From positions 1-64,000 of the forward strand of contig DASVCS010000081.1 of assembly GCA_036381495.1 (NCBI GenBank): DNA of 64,000 nucleotides. The letters run 5' to 3'. A model generated the notes under the pieces. It had not been told where the DNA came from. It saw only the letters and a list, made by a program, of their open reading frames with translations, and did no database searches. Positions 33,727-45,776 of this stretch are shown one piece after another. This DNA comes from DASVCS01 sp036381495. Lineage in GTDB: Bacteria; Gemmatimonadota; Gemmatimonadetes; Longimicrobiales; RSA9. Made by a program: the position numbers and the translations under genes. Within the stretch, counting starts at the first letter, position 1, and the number at the start of each line of letters is the position of its first letter.

Positions 33727-35182
33727 CGCGCCCCCGCGCGTCCAGGACTCGCTCGAGGGCGGCCGCGGCCCGGATCATGGTCGTCTCGTCCCAGCGATCG
33801 GCCAGGATCTGTCCGCCGACCGGGAGCCCGTCCACGGTTCCGATCGGGATCGAGATGGCCGGGAGTGCCGCGAGGTTCGCCGTGACCGTGAAGACGTCGG
33901 CCAGGTACATCTGGTAGGGATCGTCCAGTTTCTCACCGAGACGGAACGCGGTGGACGGCGTGGTCGGCGTGAAGATCACGTCGACGCCGGCGTCGAACAC
34001 CCGCCGGAAGTCGCCCGCGATCAGCGTGCGGACTCGCTGCGCGCGACCGTAGTATCGCTCGTGGTAGCCGGCCGAGAGCACGTACGTCCCCAGCATGATC
34101 CGGCGCTTGACCTCGGCGCCGAAGCCGAGCGACCGCGTGGCATCGTACACGGCCGAAGTGGAATCCGCCCCCGGCGCCCGCAGGCCGTAGTGAATGCCGT
34201 CGTAACGCGCCAGGTTGCTGGACGCCTCTGCGGGCGCGATGATGTAGTACGTCGGGATCGCGAAGCGTGTGTGTGGCAATGACACCTCGCGGATCATCGC
34301 GCCGGCTTCCCGGAGCCGCTCGAGCGCGGTTCGACACAGCCGGGCGATCCGCTCGTCGAGGTCGTCCGGGAAGTATTCCTTCGGCACGCCCACGACCAGT
34401 CCTTCCGCGCCGCCGTCGAGCGCCGCCATCAGGTCCGGCACCGGCCGGTCGGCGGCCGTCGAGTCGAACCGGTCCGGACCGGCAACGACTTCGAGGAGCG
34501 CCGTCGCATCGGCCACGGACCGGCCGAACGTGCCGATCTGGTCGAGCGACGATGCGAACGCGATGAGGCCGTACCGGCTCACTCGTCCGTAGCTCGGCTT
34601 GAGACCGACCACACCGCAAAGCGCGGCGGGCTGCCGCACCGACCCGCCGGTTTCCGAGCCCAGCGCCGCCGGAACCATCCCCGCCGCCACGGCCGCCGCG
34701 GAGCCGCCCGACGACCCGCCGGGGACGCGGCTCGGATCGTGCGGATTGCGTGTCGGCCCGAATGCCGAATTCTCCGTCGACGAGCCCATGGCGAACTCGT
34801 CCAGGTTGGTCTTCCCCACCACGACCGCGCCCGCCTCCCGGAGCCGGCGGACGGCCGTCGCCTCGAACGGAGAACGGTACCCCTCGAGGATCCGCGATCC
34901 GCAGGTGGTGGGCGCATCGAGCGTGCAGATGTTGTCCTTGACCGCGATCGGCACGCCGGCCAGGCGACCCGCGTCGCGGCCTTCGCGGATGCCCGCGTCG
35001 ATGGCGGCCGCCGCGGCCTCGACCTGCGCCCGCTCGGCGCTCAGAAACGCGTGGATTCCATCGGGTCCGTCGTCCCGGCGGGCGATCGCGTCGAGCGCCG
35101 CGGCCGCGTGTTCGGCGGCGGTGTGCCGGCCCGTCCGGACGTCGCCCGCGATCTCCGTGAGCGGACGGAGAAGGAGGCTCAC
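33716..35182 (-). CDS. gatA: Asp-tRNA(Asn)/Glu-tRNA(Gln) amidotransferase subunit A
   Basis: GatA is the amidase that releases ammonia from glutamine for GatB. In the 488-residue product the Ser-Ser-Lys triad is visible as K82 (AVKDN), S157 (GGSSGGSAAAVAAG) and S181 (GSETGGSVRQPA). I place the start at a GTG (35182) overlapping the gatC stop as GTGA; the longer open frame upstream runs through gatC in a wrong frame. Confidence 0.97.
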   Translation of the reverse strand: MSLLLRPLTEIAGDVRTGRHTAAEHAAAALDAIARRDDGPDGIHAFLSAERAQVEAAAAAIDAGIREGRDAGRLAGVPIAVKDNICTLDAPTTCGSRILEGYRSPFEATAVRRLREAGAVVVGKTNLDEFAMGSSTENSAFGPTRNPHDPSRVPGGSSGGSAAAVAAGMVPAALGSETGGSVRQPAALCGVVGLKPSYGRVSRYGLIAFASSLDQIGTFGRSVADATALLEVVAGPDRFDSTAADRPVPDLMAALDGGAEGLVVGVPKEYFPDDLDERIARLCRTALERLREAGAMIREVSLPHTRFAIPTYYIIAPAEASSNLARYDGIHYGLRAPGADSTSAVYDATRSLGFGAEVKRRIMLGTYVLSAGYHERYYGRAQRVRTLIAGDFRRVFDAGVDVIFTPTTPSTAFRLGEKLDDPYQMYLADVFTVTANLAALPAISIPIGTVDGLPVGGQILADRWDETTMIRAAAALERVLDARGRDAL

Positions 35183-35562
35183 GGCTCCGCTCCTTCCCGC
35201 TCCGGCGACGCGGGGGAGCTGGCCGGCTCCACTCGCGCCTTGTCTTCGAACGGATCTTCGAGTTCCTCCACATCCATGGCCGGCAGGCGCGGCACGACGA
35301 AGAAGCCGTCGCGCCACGCCGGCGCCAGAACGGACAGAGGGAAGTCGAGCGCGTCCGGCGCCGCATCCTCGGACCGCAGCGGCGCGGCTCCTTCGGCGGC
35401 CCCGCCGAAGGCCTCCACTCGGTCGACATCGACCGATTCGAGTTCCCGGACGTGCGCCAGGATCCCGCTCAACTGCGTCGTGAAGCGTTCGACCTCCTCC
35501 GGCGAGAGCCGCAGCCGCGCCAGGCGCGCCACGTGCAGCACGTCCTCCCGTGAAACCGCCAT
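35179..35562 (-). CDS. gatC: Asp-tRNA(Asn)/Glu-tRNA(Gln) amidotransferase subunit C
   Basis: GatC is the small subunit that wraps around GatA and stabilises the complex. The first 95 residues show the family pattern VLHVARLARLRLSPEEVERF and the LDFPLSVLAP stretch. The C-terminal 30 residues are acidic and probably disordered, making it 127 residues, a little long for the family. It lies 12 bases after pcrA. Confidence 0.95.
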   Translation of the reverse strand: MAVSREDVLHVARLARLRLSPEEVERFTTQLSGILAHVRELESVDVDRVEAFGGAAEGAAPLRSEDAAPDALDFPLSVLAPAWRDGFFVVPRLPAMDVEELEDPFEDKARVEPASSPASPEREGAEP

Positions 35563-35574
35563 GTCCGGTGGTGG

Positions 35575-37889
<2,315 letters not shown>

Positions 37890-37893
<4 letters not shown>

Positions 37894-39137
37894 GAGTTCG
37901 AATACCCTTCGTCCCCCGGCGCGCTCCCCGACGGCGCGCCGGCGTCGGCGCGTTCCTCCACCTCGGCCGCGGGCAGTTCGATCTCGAACACACTGCCGCC
38001 GTCGCGGCCGGGCCGGTGCGTGATCCTCCCGCCGTGGAGCCCTTCCACGATGCGACGCGTCAGCGCGAGTCCCACGCCCCAGCCGCCGACCTTCGTCGTG
38101 AATCCCGGCTCGAAGAGCCGCTCTCGCGCGGACGCCGGCACGCCCGGCCCGTTGTCCGCCACGGCGAATCGTACCCGGCGCGCGCCCACGCGCGCGGCCG
38201 CCACGCGGATCCGGCCGCCGCGCCCCGCAAGCGCGTCCAGCGAATTCTTGACCAGATTCTCGAGCGCCCAGACCAGGAGCACGCGGTTCGCGCGCACCGG
38301 CGGCAAACCACGCTGCACGCGCATCCGCAACGCGACACCGCCGCCCAGCCGGGGGAGTCGGGGTCGCAGGTAGACCTCGAGATCCCGTACCACGTCCTCG
38401 ACGTTCACGCGCTCGAGCGCGGGGCGCTGCCCGATCAGCTCGAAGCGGCGCGAGACACGCTCGAGCCGCTCGACATCCCGCGCAATCTCGCGGGCGATCT
38501 GGTCCGTGCTCGCCAGCGCCCGCCGCTCCTCCGGCGGCAGCCCGAGCACCTCGACCCAACCGGACAGCGACGACAACGGCGTCCCCATCTGATGCGCCAG
38601 ATCCCGCGCCGTCGTCGCCCACAGCCGCTCCCGCTCCGCGCGCGTGTGCGACCGCACGAGCGCGAGCCCCACCAGCATCAGCGCCAGCGCCGCACAGACC
38701 TGGAGCACCGGGACCCACCGCAGCCACGCGACGATCGGCGGCGCGCCGAAGTGGATCGTGCCCACCTCCGGCTCGACGATCGGCGCATTCTGGCGATCGA
38801 GCTCCCCGGCGAACCGCCGAACCCGCTCCCGATCCGCGGCCGACGCCAGCTCCGCCTCGAAAGGCAGGTTCGCCCACGCGGAGGGTTCGCCTTCCGCATT
38901 CATCACCACCACCGGCACCCCCAGCTCCGTCAGCGTCCGCTGGAGCGCCACGAGCGCCTCGAGGTCCGCGCCGGGCTCCGGCGAGAGCAGACCCTGCTGC
39001 ACCTGCGCGTACATCCGGGAGTGCAACGTCGCCTCCTCTCGGACCTCACGCATGATGCGCTCGGTGTAAAGCAGGAAGGATCCGAAGATGATGAGCGCGA
39101 GCACCGCGAACACCATCGGCCACGGGCGCCGGTCCAT
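37890..39137 (-). CDS. Membrane sensor histidine kinase
   Basis: The 415-residue kinase has two membrane helices (about 7-24 and 143-163) flanking a periplasmic domain of about 115 residues with no recognised fold. HisKA follows directly, with the phospho-acceptor H182 in DLAHQMGTPLSSL. The HATPase domain has N-box ENLVKNSLDAL, G1 VADNGPGVP, F-box FEPGFTTK and G2 GWGVGLAL. No HAMP domain is visible. No response regulator adjoins; the nearest on this strand is far away, so its partner is unknown. The start at 39137 is by fit to the first membrane helix. Confidence 0.88.
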
Positions 39138-39343
39138 GGACGGTTCCGGGTAGGGGGAAGCGGGAAGCCGGCGGCCCACCCGCGCGCCACCAACGGCGAC
39201 GGCACGTGCTTCGCGCGGTCGGTGCCGCGCGTGGACACGAACGCGGCCACCATCCCCGGCGGGCGCGCCCGGCGAGCGAATGGGACGCGGGCGAACGCCG
39301 CGGCGGCGTCCGACACCCCGAACGCCCCCGCCCGCCACAGGCA

Positions 39344-40624
39344 TCAGCCGATCCGGTCCGTGCCGGTGTACGGCCTCAGCGCATCGGGGATCCGGATGCT
39401 CCCGTCGGCTTCCTGATAGCTCTCCAGCAGCGCGACCATGGTGCGGGCAAGCGCCAGCCCCGAGCCGTTCAGCGTGTGAACGAACTCCGGCCGGCCGCCC
39501 GGCTCCGGACGGAATCGGATCTCCGCCCGCCGCGCCTGATAATCCGTATACGACGAACAGCTCGACACTTCCAGCCACCGCCCCACACCCGGCGACCACA
39601 CCTCGAGGTCGTACGTCTTGGCATTCGAGAACCCCAGATCGCCGCCCGCCAGCAACACTACGCGGTACCGCAGCCCCAGCCGTCGCAGGACCTCTTCCGC
39701 GTGCCCCGTCAGCTCCTCGAGCGCCGCCGCACTCGCCTCCGGTCGCTCGAAGCGCATCAACTCGACCTTGTCGAACTGGTGCACCCGGATCAGCCCCCGT
39801 GTCTCCCTCCCGTGCGCGCCCGCCTCCCGGCGGAAGCACGGCGTGTACGCGACGTAGCGGATCGGCAACGCTTCGGGCCCCAGGAGTTCGCCCGCGTGCA
39901 GGTTCGTCACCGGCACTTCCGCCGTCGGCACCAGGTAGAACCCGTCCGCCGGCACCTCGTACATGTCCTCGCCGAACTTCGGGAGCTGGCCCGTCCCCAA
40001 TGCCGCGCGATGGTTCACCAGAAACGGCGGCCACACCTCCGTGTAGCCGTGCTCCCGCGCGTGCAGGTCCATCATGAAGTTGATCAGGGCCCGCTCGAGC
40101 CGTGCGCCCAGTCCGATGTACGCCGGAAACCCGGTCCCGGCCACCTTCGCGCCGCGTGCCAGATCCAGGATCCCGAGCGCCTCACCCAGTTCCCAGTGCG
40201 GTCGCGGCTCGAACGAGAAGGTCGGCGCCTCACCCCATTCGCGTACGACGCGGTTCGCCTCCTCGCCGCCCGGGGGCACGTCATCGGAAGGAATGTTGGG
40301 GATCTCGAGCAACGCGGCCTGGACCGTCGCCTCGACGCTCGCCAGCCGCGCCTCGAGCCCCGCCATGCGCTCGTTGATGCCGCGGACTTCCGCGATCAGC
40401 CGGTCCGCTTCGTCGTTCCGCCCCGCCTTCTTGAGCTCGCCGACTCGTGGGGAGAGTTCGTTGCGGCGTGCGCGCAAAGCGTCGACGTCGGTGATGAGCT
40501 CGCGCCGCTCCGCGTCGAGCGAGAGCACCCGGTCGACCATTGCCTGCCATTGCGGATCGCCGCGCCGCGCCAGTGCGTCGCGGACGCGGTCCGGCTCCGC
40601 CCGGATCCGCCTGAGATCGAGCAT
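39344..40624 (-). CDS. serS: Seryl-tRNA synthetase
   Basis: The class II synthetase charges serine onto tRNA-Ser and tRNA-Sec. The 426-residue product has the N-terminal coiled-coil arm (about 27-105), motif 1 near GTGFPAYIGLGARLERALINF, motif 2 TPCFRREAGAHGRETRGLIR and motif 3 NGSGLALARTMVALLE. It starts 2 bases after the lipoprotein gene stop. The 206 bases after its stop, before the kinase gene, hold no gene I would call. Confidence 0.97.
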   Translation of the reverse strand: MLDLRRIRAEPDRVRDALARRGDPQWQAMVDRVLSLDAERRELITDVDALRARRNELSPRVGELKKAGRNDEADRLIAEVRGINERMAGLEARLASVEATVQAALLEIPNIPSDDVPPGGEEANRVVREWGEAPTFSFEPRPHWELGEALGILDLARGAKVAGTGFPAYIGLGARLERALINFMMDLHAREHGYTEVWPPFLVNHRAALGTGQLPKFGEDMYEVPADGFYLVPTAEVPVTNLHAGELLGPEALPIRYVAYTPCFRREAGAHGRETRGLIRVHQFDKVELMRFERPEASAAALEELTGHAEEVLRRLGLRYRVVLLAGGDLGFSNAKTYDLEVWSPGVGRWLEVSSCSSYTDYQARRAEIRFRPEPGGRPEFVHTLNGSGLALARTMVALLESYQEADGSIRIPDALRPYTGTDRIG

Positions 40625-40626
40625 GC

Positions 40627-41205
40627 CTAGTCCTCGTCCGGCGGGATCAGGGACCGGTCGTTGCAGTTGACGTTGTTGACCACCTCGATGGTCACGATAC
40701 CGCGGGCGGGATCGATCTCGACCGTGCGGAACTTCGCGAAACGCACGCAGCGCGCGCCGAAAAAGGTCGGGACCACGCGGCTGCGGGCCACGTACACCAC
40801 GGAGGCCGAGACGGGCACGGAGTCCAAGCGATGGTACGCCGCCGTGTCGCCCGGCGCGCGGATGATCGCGTCGAACCCGGTGGTGCTGTCGACTGCGATC
40901 CCGGGACCTGCCGGGATCCCCGACAATGCGCCCGCCGGACTGAAAGCCAGAACTCCATCGAGCTCTTCCAGCACGAAGTCCCAGCCGCCGGTCTGGCCCG
41001 GGGCCTCGACCACGTGCCCGAAGACGGGCTCGTCCGTGATGTCAACGGCAGAGGGAAGTCCCTGGTATTCCGCGCGGCTCAGCGAATAGAGTGCCACCGT
41101 GTCCGGAACGGGGCTCCAGTCGCTGGGTCCGAATTCATCGTCGCAGCCGGTAGCGGCGGCAGCGGCGACCACGACGGCCAGGGTGAGAAGCGACAATCTA
41201 TGCAC
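40627..41205 (-). CDS. Predicted lipoprotein of unknown function
   Basis: The 192-residue protein has a lipoprotein signal: basic MHR, an Ala/Val-rich core, and a lipobox ending AATGC with C21 as the lipid site, followed by Asp-Asp, which in some bacteria favours inner-membrane retention. The mature part is beta-rich with two further cysteines (ARCVRF and VNCNDR) that could pair. I recognise no family. It leads serS under a good promoter at 41276-41248. Confidence 0.8.
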   Translation of the reverse strand: MHRLSLLTLAVVVAAAAATGCDDEFGPSDWSPVPDTVALYSLSRAEYQGLPSAVDITDEPVFGHVVEAPGQTGGWDFVLEELDGVLAFSPAGALSGIPAGPGIAVDSTTGFDAIIRAPGDTAAYHRLDSVPVSASVVYVARSRVVPTFFGARCVRFAKFRTVEIDPARGIVTIEVVNNVNCNDRSLIPPDED

Positions 41206-41247
41206 GGCGCCATTCAGGCGAAGGTCCGACGTGATTCGGGCACGAAA

Positions 41248-41276
41248 AGACTAGGTTTCATGCCGGCCGCTGTCAA
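41248..41276 (-). promoter_or_regulatory. Sigma-70-type promoter of the lipoprotein-serS genes
   Basis: On the minus strand TTGACA (41276-41271) and TAGTCT (41253-41248) are separated by 17 bases, about 43 bases before the lipoprotein start codon. It is one half of a divergent pair in the 261-base spacer 41206-41466. Confidence 0.7.
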
Positions 41277-41318
41277 GTCCACACGACATTGTGCACCCGC
41301 CACAACTTCCGTTCGCGC

Positions 41319-41348
41319 TTGACTTTCTCCGGTCCGGCGCCTTACCTT
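41319..41348 (+). promoter_or_regulatory. Sigma-70-type promoter of the receiver-manC genes
   Basis: TTGACT (41319-41324) is followed after 17 or 18 bases by TTACCT or TACCTT (41342-41348). It points toward the receiver gene at 41467, leaving a leader of about 110 bases with no obvious structure. Confidence 0.5.
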
Positions 41349-41466
41349 CCCGTCCCGTGCGATACCCGCTCGGCCCGCCATCGGCGAGACGACGCGGGCA
41401 CGGAACTGGCACAAACCGAGCCGACGGCACAACGAACCGATCCCGAGCAGCTTCCGGTCCGGATCC

Positions 41467-41859
41467 TTGCCCATCGACGCGCACCCGAGCCGACGCCACG
41501 TCCTCGTCATCGATGACGAGCCGTACATCGGGCGCATCATCCAGCTCAGATTGGAGCACGACGGTTACGCCGTCGCGATCGTGCCGGACGGGCCGACCGC
41601 GCTGGAACGGTTGCGCTCCGAAATTCCCGTCGACGTGGTGCTACTCGACATCATGCTGCCACACACGAGCGGCCTCGACGTCCTGGCCGCGTTGCGGGGC
41701 ATCCCACACCGGCGGGAGACGCCCGTGATCGTGTTGACGGCGAAGGGCCAGGAGGCGGACCGGGAGCGCGCCGCCGCGCTGGGCGCAACGGATTTCCTGA
41801 CAAAACCCTTCAGCCCCAAGAAGCTCCGTGCCCGAATCGACGAGATCCTCGCCCACTGA
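41467..41859 (+). CDS. Stand-alone receiver-domain response regulator
   Basis: The 130-residue protein is only a CheY-like receiver: acidic pocket DDE (16-18), phospho-acceptor D61 (VVLLDIMLP), the Thr of VLTAKG and the Lys of LTKPF. There is no output domain. The only available start is a TTG without a strong ribosome site. Its last 32 bases overlap the start of the guanylyltransferase gene, which suggests coupled translation. Without an output domain it must act by protein contact. Confidence 0.85.
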   Translation: MPIDAHPSRRHVLVIDDEPYIGRIIQLRLEHDGYAVAIVPDGPTALERLRSEIPVDVVLLDIMLPHTSGLDVLAALRGIPHRRETPVIVLTAKGQEADRERAAALGATDFLTKPFSPKKLRARIDEILAH

Positions 41860-42907
41860 TCGCGCCCTCTGGGCGGTCGTACTCGCCGGTGGCGTCGGCT
41901 CGCGGTTCTGGCCCGTCTCGACGCCCGCGCGACCCAAGCAGCTCCTGCCGCTGGCCGGCGCCCGACCGCTGATCGCAGATACGGTGGCGCGCATCGTCCC
42001 GCTGGTCCCGCTCCCGCGGCTGCGGATCCTGACGGGCGAGCGGCTGGTGGCGCCGATCCTCGCCGAACTCCCCGATCTCGACCGACATCATTTCCTGGTC
42101 GAGCCTCAGGCCCGCGGCACGGCACCCGTCCTCGCGTGGGCGGCCTTCGAGATCGCGCGCCACGACCCGGACGCCGTCATGATCTCGCTGCACGCGGACC
42201 ACGTCATCTCGCCCGCTGGCGAGTTCCGTGCGCTCCTGGCCGAGCTGGCCGAACTCGCGGCCCGACACGATCGTCTGGTGACGATCGGCATCGAGCCGAC
42301 ACGACCCGAGACCGGCTACGGCTACATCCACGTCGGCGACCGACTCGATGGGGCAACGGAAGCTTACGCAGTCGCGGACTTCGTCGAGAAGCCGGACCGA
42401 GACACGGCGCAGGAGTACCTGCGCCGCGGCGCGTATCTCTGGAACAGCGGGATCTTCATCTGGCGCGCGGCCGTCCTGCTCGAGGAACTCCGGCGACACA
42501 CGCCGGAGCTCGCCCAACTCCTGCCGCTGCTCGAGGCCGGTGATGTGGAGGGTTTTTTCGAGAACGCGCCCACGCTGACCATCGATGAGGGCCTGCTCGA
42601 GCGTAGCGATGCGGTCGCCGTTGCGCGGGCCGCGTTCCGCTGGGATGATGTCGGTGCCTGGGACGCCGTGGGTCGCACCCGCCCCGCGGATGAGGCGGGC
42701 AACGTCGAGTTCGGCGACACCTACCTGGTCGACACGGAGCGGTGCATCGTCTGGTCGGACGATGGGAGCATCGTCACCTTCGGCGCCCGCGACCTCGTGG
42801 TCGTCCGGACCGGGGACATCACCTTCGTCGCGCCGCGGGAGCGCACGGCCGAGCTGAAGGCGCTGCTGGGCCAGATCCCGGAACGCCTGCGCCGCCTGGA
42901 GGAATGA
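41828..42907 (+). CDS. manC: Mannose-1-phosphate guanylyltransferase
   Basis: The enzyme makes GDP-mannose for polysaccharides. The 359-residue product has the pyrophosphorylase signature LAGGVGSRFWPVSTPARPKQ, the FVEKPD sugar-binding motif and WNSGIFIWRA. The length matches the single-domain form without the isomerase half of bifunctional ManC/AlgA. It starts with a GTG inside the receiver gene and is followed directly by a GlmU-like gene. Confidence 0.94.
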   Translation: MPESTRSSPTDRALWAVVLAGGVGSRFWPVSTPARPKQLLPLAGARPLIADTVARIVPLVPLPRLRILTGERLVAPILAELPDLDRHHFLVEPQARGTAPVLAWAAFEIARHDPDAVMISLHADHVISPAGEFRALLAELAELAARHDRLVTIGIEPTRPETGYGYIHVGDRLDGATEAYAVADFVEKPDRDTAQEYLRRGAYLWNSGIFIWRAAVLLEELRRHTPELAQLLPLLEAGDVEGFFENAPTLTIDEGLLERSDAVAVARAAFRWDDVGAWDAVGRTRPADEAGNVEFGDTYLVDTERCIVWSDDGSIVTFGARDLVVVRTGDITFVAPRERTAELKALLGQIPERLRRLEE

Positions 42908-44127
42908 TGTCGGCGGCGCTCGTCCTGTTCGATGACCGTACGGCCCGCGACTGGATGCCGCTCGCGCTCACGCGTCCGGCGGGCGAGCTCAGGTTCGGCG
43001 CCTCCACCTTGCGCGAGCGTGCAGAACGGGTCTTCGGCCTCCCCTGTCTCGGTCACCTTGCGGCGCCGCACCTCCGAGGCTTCGATGAGCCCGGCGCGCC
43101 GCCCGTGCTCGAACGGGAGGCGCTGCCCGCCGATCGCGACCTGGTCTTCCTCTCCTCTCGCGCCGTTGTGGACCGACTGCCGCGTGCGCTCCACGGCTCG
43201 GGCCGGCCCACGATCGTGCGCGTCGCCGGGGAGCCGTGCGGCTGGTTCGCGCCCGCAGGCGCCCCGCGCCCCCCGGCCGCGTTCCTGGACGAACCGGCCC
43301 GACACGCCCCGGACGACCTGCCCACGGAATCGCTCGATGGTGAGATACTCGAGCGGCCGTGGCACCTGATTACGGGCAACGCGAAACGGGTCGCGGCCGA
43401 CATCGTCGCGCAGTTCGGGGATCGGCGCGATTCGGTCGCCGCCGGCGTCCACGTCCTGGGGGATGCGCCCCTCGTCATCGGCGAGGGCGCCGAGGTCGAG
43501 CCCGGCGCGGTGATCGACCTCCGCGAGGGGCCCGTATGGCTCGATGCCGGCGCGCGCGTCGCCGCGTTCACGCGCCTGGCCGGGCCCGCCTACATCGGCC
43601 CGGCCAGCCTCGTTCTGGGCGGGCACCTCGCAGCCGTTTCGATCGGACCGCGATGCAAGATCCGCGGAGAGGTCGCCGACACCGTGGTCCTCGGCTATTC
43701 GAACAAGGCGCACGACGGCTTCATCGGCCACGCCTATCTCGGCTGTTGGGTCAACCTCGGTGCCATGACCACCAACAGCGACCTCAAGAACAACTACGGC
43801 TCCGTGCGCGTCTGGACGCCGAGCGGAGAGATGGACACCGGCGAGGTGAAGCTCGGCTGCTTGCTCGGGGACCACGTCAAGACCGCGATCGGCACGTTCC
43901 TCACCACCGGGACGCTGATCGGCGCCGGATCGAATATCTTCGGCGCATCACCGCCCAAGTACGTCCCCCCCTTCACCTGGGGAACGGGGAAGGATGCCGG
44001 GGCGTATGCGTTGGAGAAGTTCCTGCAAACGGCAGAGATCGTCATGGCGCGGCGAGACGTGAAGTTGACCGATGGACAGCGTGCGCTGCTGCGCGCTGCG
44101 TGGCATCACGGGCGGGGGGACGGCTGA
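42907..44127 (+). CDS. GlmU-like sugar nucleotidyltransferase/acetyltransferase family protein
   Basis: The 406-residue protein begins ALVLFDDRTARDWMPLALTR, typical of the NTP_transf_4-type GlmU-like proteins in which the usual GxGTRM pyrophosphorylase loop is absent. The C-terminal half is a left-handed beta-helix of hexapeptide repeats, with SNKAHDGFIGHAYLG and TNSDLKNNYGSVRV as conserved blocks. The substrate is unknown; UDP- or GDP-sugar chemistry is likely from the neighbouring manC. Two ATG codons at 42904 and 42907 are possible; the second has better spacing from GGAGG. Confidence 0.82.
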   Translation: MSAALVLFDDRTARDWMPLALTRPAGELRFGASTLRERAERVFGLPCLGHLAAPHLRGFDEPGAPPVLEREALPADRDLVFLSSRAVVDRLPRALHGSGRPTIVRVAGEPCGWFAPAGAPRPPAAFLDEPARHAPDDLPTESLDGEILERPWHLITGNAKRVAADIVAQFGDRRDSVAAGVHVLGDAPLVIGEGAEVEPGAVIDLREGPVWLDAGARVAAFTRLAGPAYIGPASLVLGGHLAAVSIGPRCKIRGEVADTVVLGYSNKAHDGFIGHAYLGCWVNLGAMTTNSDLKNNYGSVRVWTPSGEMDTGEVKLGCLLGDHVKTAIGTFLTTGTLIGAGSNIFGASPPKYVPPFTWGTGKDAGAYALEKFLQTAEIVMARRDVKLTDGQRALLRAAWHHGRGDG

Positions 44128-44951
44128 TGGAGGGCGCACGACCCCGACCGCGCTGGTCTCTCGTGCTGGGCGGCGGCGCCGCGCGCGGCCTCGCCCACGT
44201 CGGCGTCATGAAGGTCCTCGAAGAGGAGGGCCTGCGCCCCGATGCAATCGTCGGGACCAGTGCGGGCGCGCTCGCCGGCGCGTTCCTCGCGGCCGGTGTC
44301 TCCGCTGCCCGCACGGCCGCGTGGGGTGAAAGGCTGCGCTGGCCATTGATCGCTCGCCCCGTCGTCAACCGGATGGGGCTCACGTCCAACGAGCGGCTCG
44401 GCGCACTCCTCGAACGCGCGCTGCCGGTCCGGACCTTCGATGAGCTGATGATCCCGCTGGCATGCGTGGCCACGGACCTCGCGACGGCCGAGCCCGTGCT
44501 CCTCTGCGAAGGCGACCTCAGCAGTGCCGTCCGGGCGAGCTGCGCGATCCCGGGGATCACCGTGCCCGTCATGCGCGACGGGCGCCAGCTCATTGACGGC
44601 GGGGTGGCGGCCAACGTGCCGACGCGCATCGCGCGGCTCCTCGGCGCCGAGATCGTCGTCGCCGTGGACGTGAACCAGGCGTTCCGCCCCTCGCAGGCAC
44701 CGACCAACATGCTCGCGGTTCTGGCCTACGTCTTCTTCACGATCGGCCGTGCGGCCGAGCGGGTCGCCACGGACGCCGCGGACCTGCTGATCGCACCGGA
44801 TGTCGGCGACATCGGGTTCGACCAGCTCCACCGCGCGAAGGAACTCCTCGCCGCGGGCGAGGCCGCGGCGCGCGAGGCGCTGCCGAAACTCCGCGCGCTC
44901 CTCAAGGGGCGCGGCGGACAGGTGCCTGCAATCAGCGGGGGCGCCGCATGA
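44127..44951 (+). CDS. Patatin-like phospholipase
   Basis: The 274-residue protein has the complete patatin dyad: oxyanion loop GGGAARG, nucleophile S45 in GTSAG and D157 in DGG. It has no signal peptide, resembling cytoplasmic or peripheral-membrane RssA-like proteins. It would act as an acyl hydrolase on phospholipids. The start is TGATG-overlapped with the previous stop, and the end overlaps the next gene by 4 bases. Confidence 0.92.
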   Translation: MEGARPRPRWSLVLGGGAARGLAHVGVMKVLEEEGLRPDAIVGTSAGALAGAFLAAGVSAARTAAWGERLRWPLIARPVVNRMGLTSNERLGALLERALPVRTFDELMIPLACVATDLATAEPVLLCEGDLSSAVRASCAIPGITVPVMRDGRQLIDGGVAANVPTRIARLLGAEIVVAVDVNQAFRPSQAPTNMLAVLAYVFFTIGRAAERVATDAADLLIAPDVGDIGFDQLHRAKELLAAGEAAAREALPKLRALLKGRGGQVPAISGGAA

Positions 44952-45769
44952 GAGTGACGGTGCTCGGGAGTGGCAGCAGCGGCAACGCCACCCTCGTCGA
45001 AGCCGATGGCGTCCGCGTCCTCGTCGACGCCGGTTTCACGGGCCGCGACCTCGAGCGCCGGCTCCGCGCCGCCGATGTGGCACCGGAATCCATTGCGGGG
45101 ATCGTCATCACGCATGACCACGGCGACCACACCCGCGGCATGGGCATCCTCGCCCGGCGCTTCGGCCTGCCTCTCTACCTCACGCCCGCCACGCGCAATG
45201 CCTGCCGCAAGCTCCTGAACGGCAAGGAAGATGTCCGCAGCTACGACTCCGCCCAGCCGTTCCGGATCGGTCCGATCCAGGTCGATCCCTTTCTCACCGT
45301 GCACGATGCCGTGGATCCCGTCGCCGTCACACTGCGCCACGTCGATTCAGGGCTGAAACTGGGGATCGCGACGGACTTGGGGCGGCCCACCGCGACGGTG
45401 CGCCACGCGCTCGCCGGCTGCGACCTCCTCATCCTCGAAGCGAACCACGATGAGGCGCGGCTGTGGAACGGGCCCTACCCGTGGTCGGTCAAGCAACGCA
45501 TTGCATCGAGCCACGGCCATCTGTCGAACCGGGCGGCCGCGCAGCTCGCCCGCGAGCTCTACCACCCCGGCCTCGCCGCCGTGGTGCTGGCGCACCTGAG
45601 CACGCACTGCAACGACGGCGAGCTCGCGCGGGACGTCGTCGGTGAAGAGCTGGCCGCGCTCCGCTACGAGGGGACGCTACAGGTCGCCCGACAGGATGCT
45701 CCGCTCGAGCCGATCGAGCTCGAGACGGTATCGCGGCGGTCCGCATCCGAGCAGCTCTCGCTCCTCTGA
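44948..45769 (+). CDS. WalJ/YycJ-like MBL-fold metallo-hydrolase
   Basis: The 273-residue protein has the metallo-beta-lactamase core with THDHGDH (H56, H58, D60, H61), the GSGSSGNATLVE N-terminus typical of YycJ/WalJ proteins and the SSHGHLSNRAAAQLA block. WalJ proteins are linked to DNA processing and cell-wall coordination in Firmicutes; the role here is unknown. It ends the plus-strand run. The last 10 residues are variable. Confidence 0.9.
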   Translation: MRVTVLGSGSSGNATLVEADGVRVLVDAGFTGRDLERRLRAADVAPESIAGIVITHDHGDHTRGMGILARRFGLPLYLTPATRNACRKLLNGKEDVRSYDSAQPFRIGPIQVDPFLTVHDAVDPVAVTLRHVDSGLKLGIATDLGRPTATVRHALAGCDLLILEANHDEARLWNGPYPWSVKQRIASSHGHLSNRAAAQLARELYHPGLAAVVLAHLSTHCNDGELARDVVGEELAALRYEGTLQVARQDAPLEPIELETVSRRSASEQLSLL

Positions 45770-45776
45770 TCTCCTT

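Noticed and set aside
38930..39316. A minus-strand frame in the serS-kinase spacer that runs into the kinase gene
   Set aside because: It is in a different frame from the kinase, Arg/Pro-rich, and without similarity; the 206-base spacer has no supported gene.
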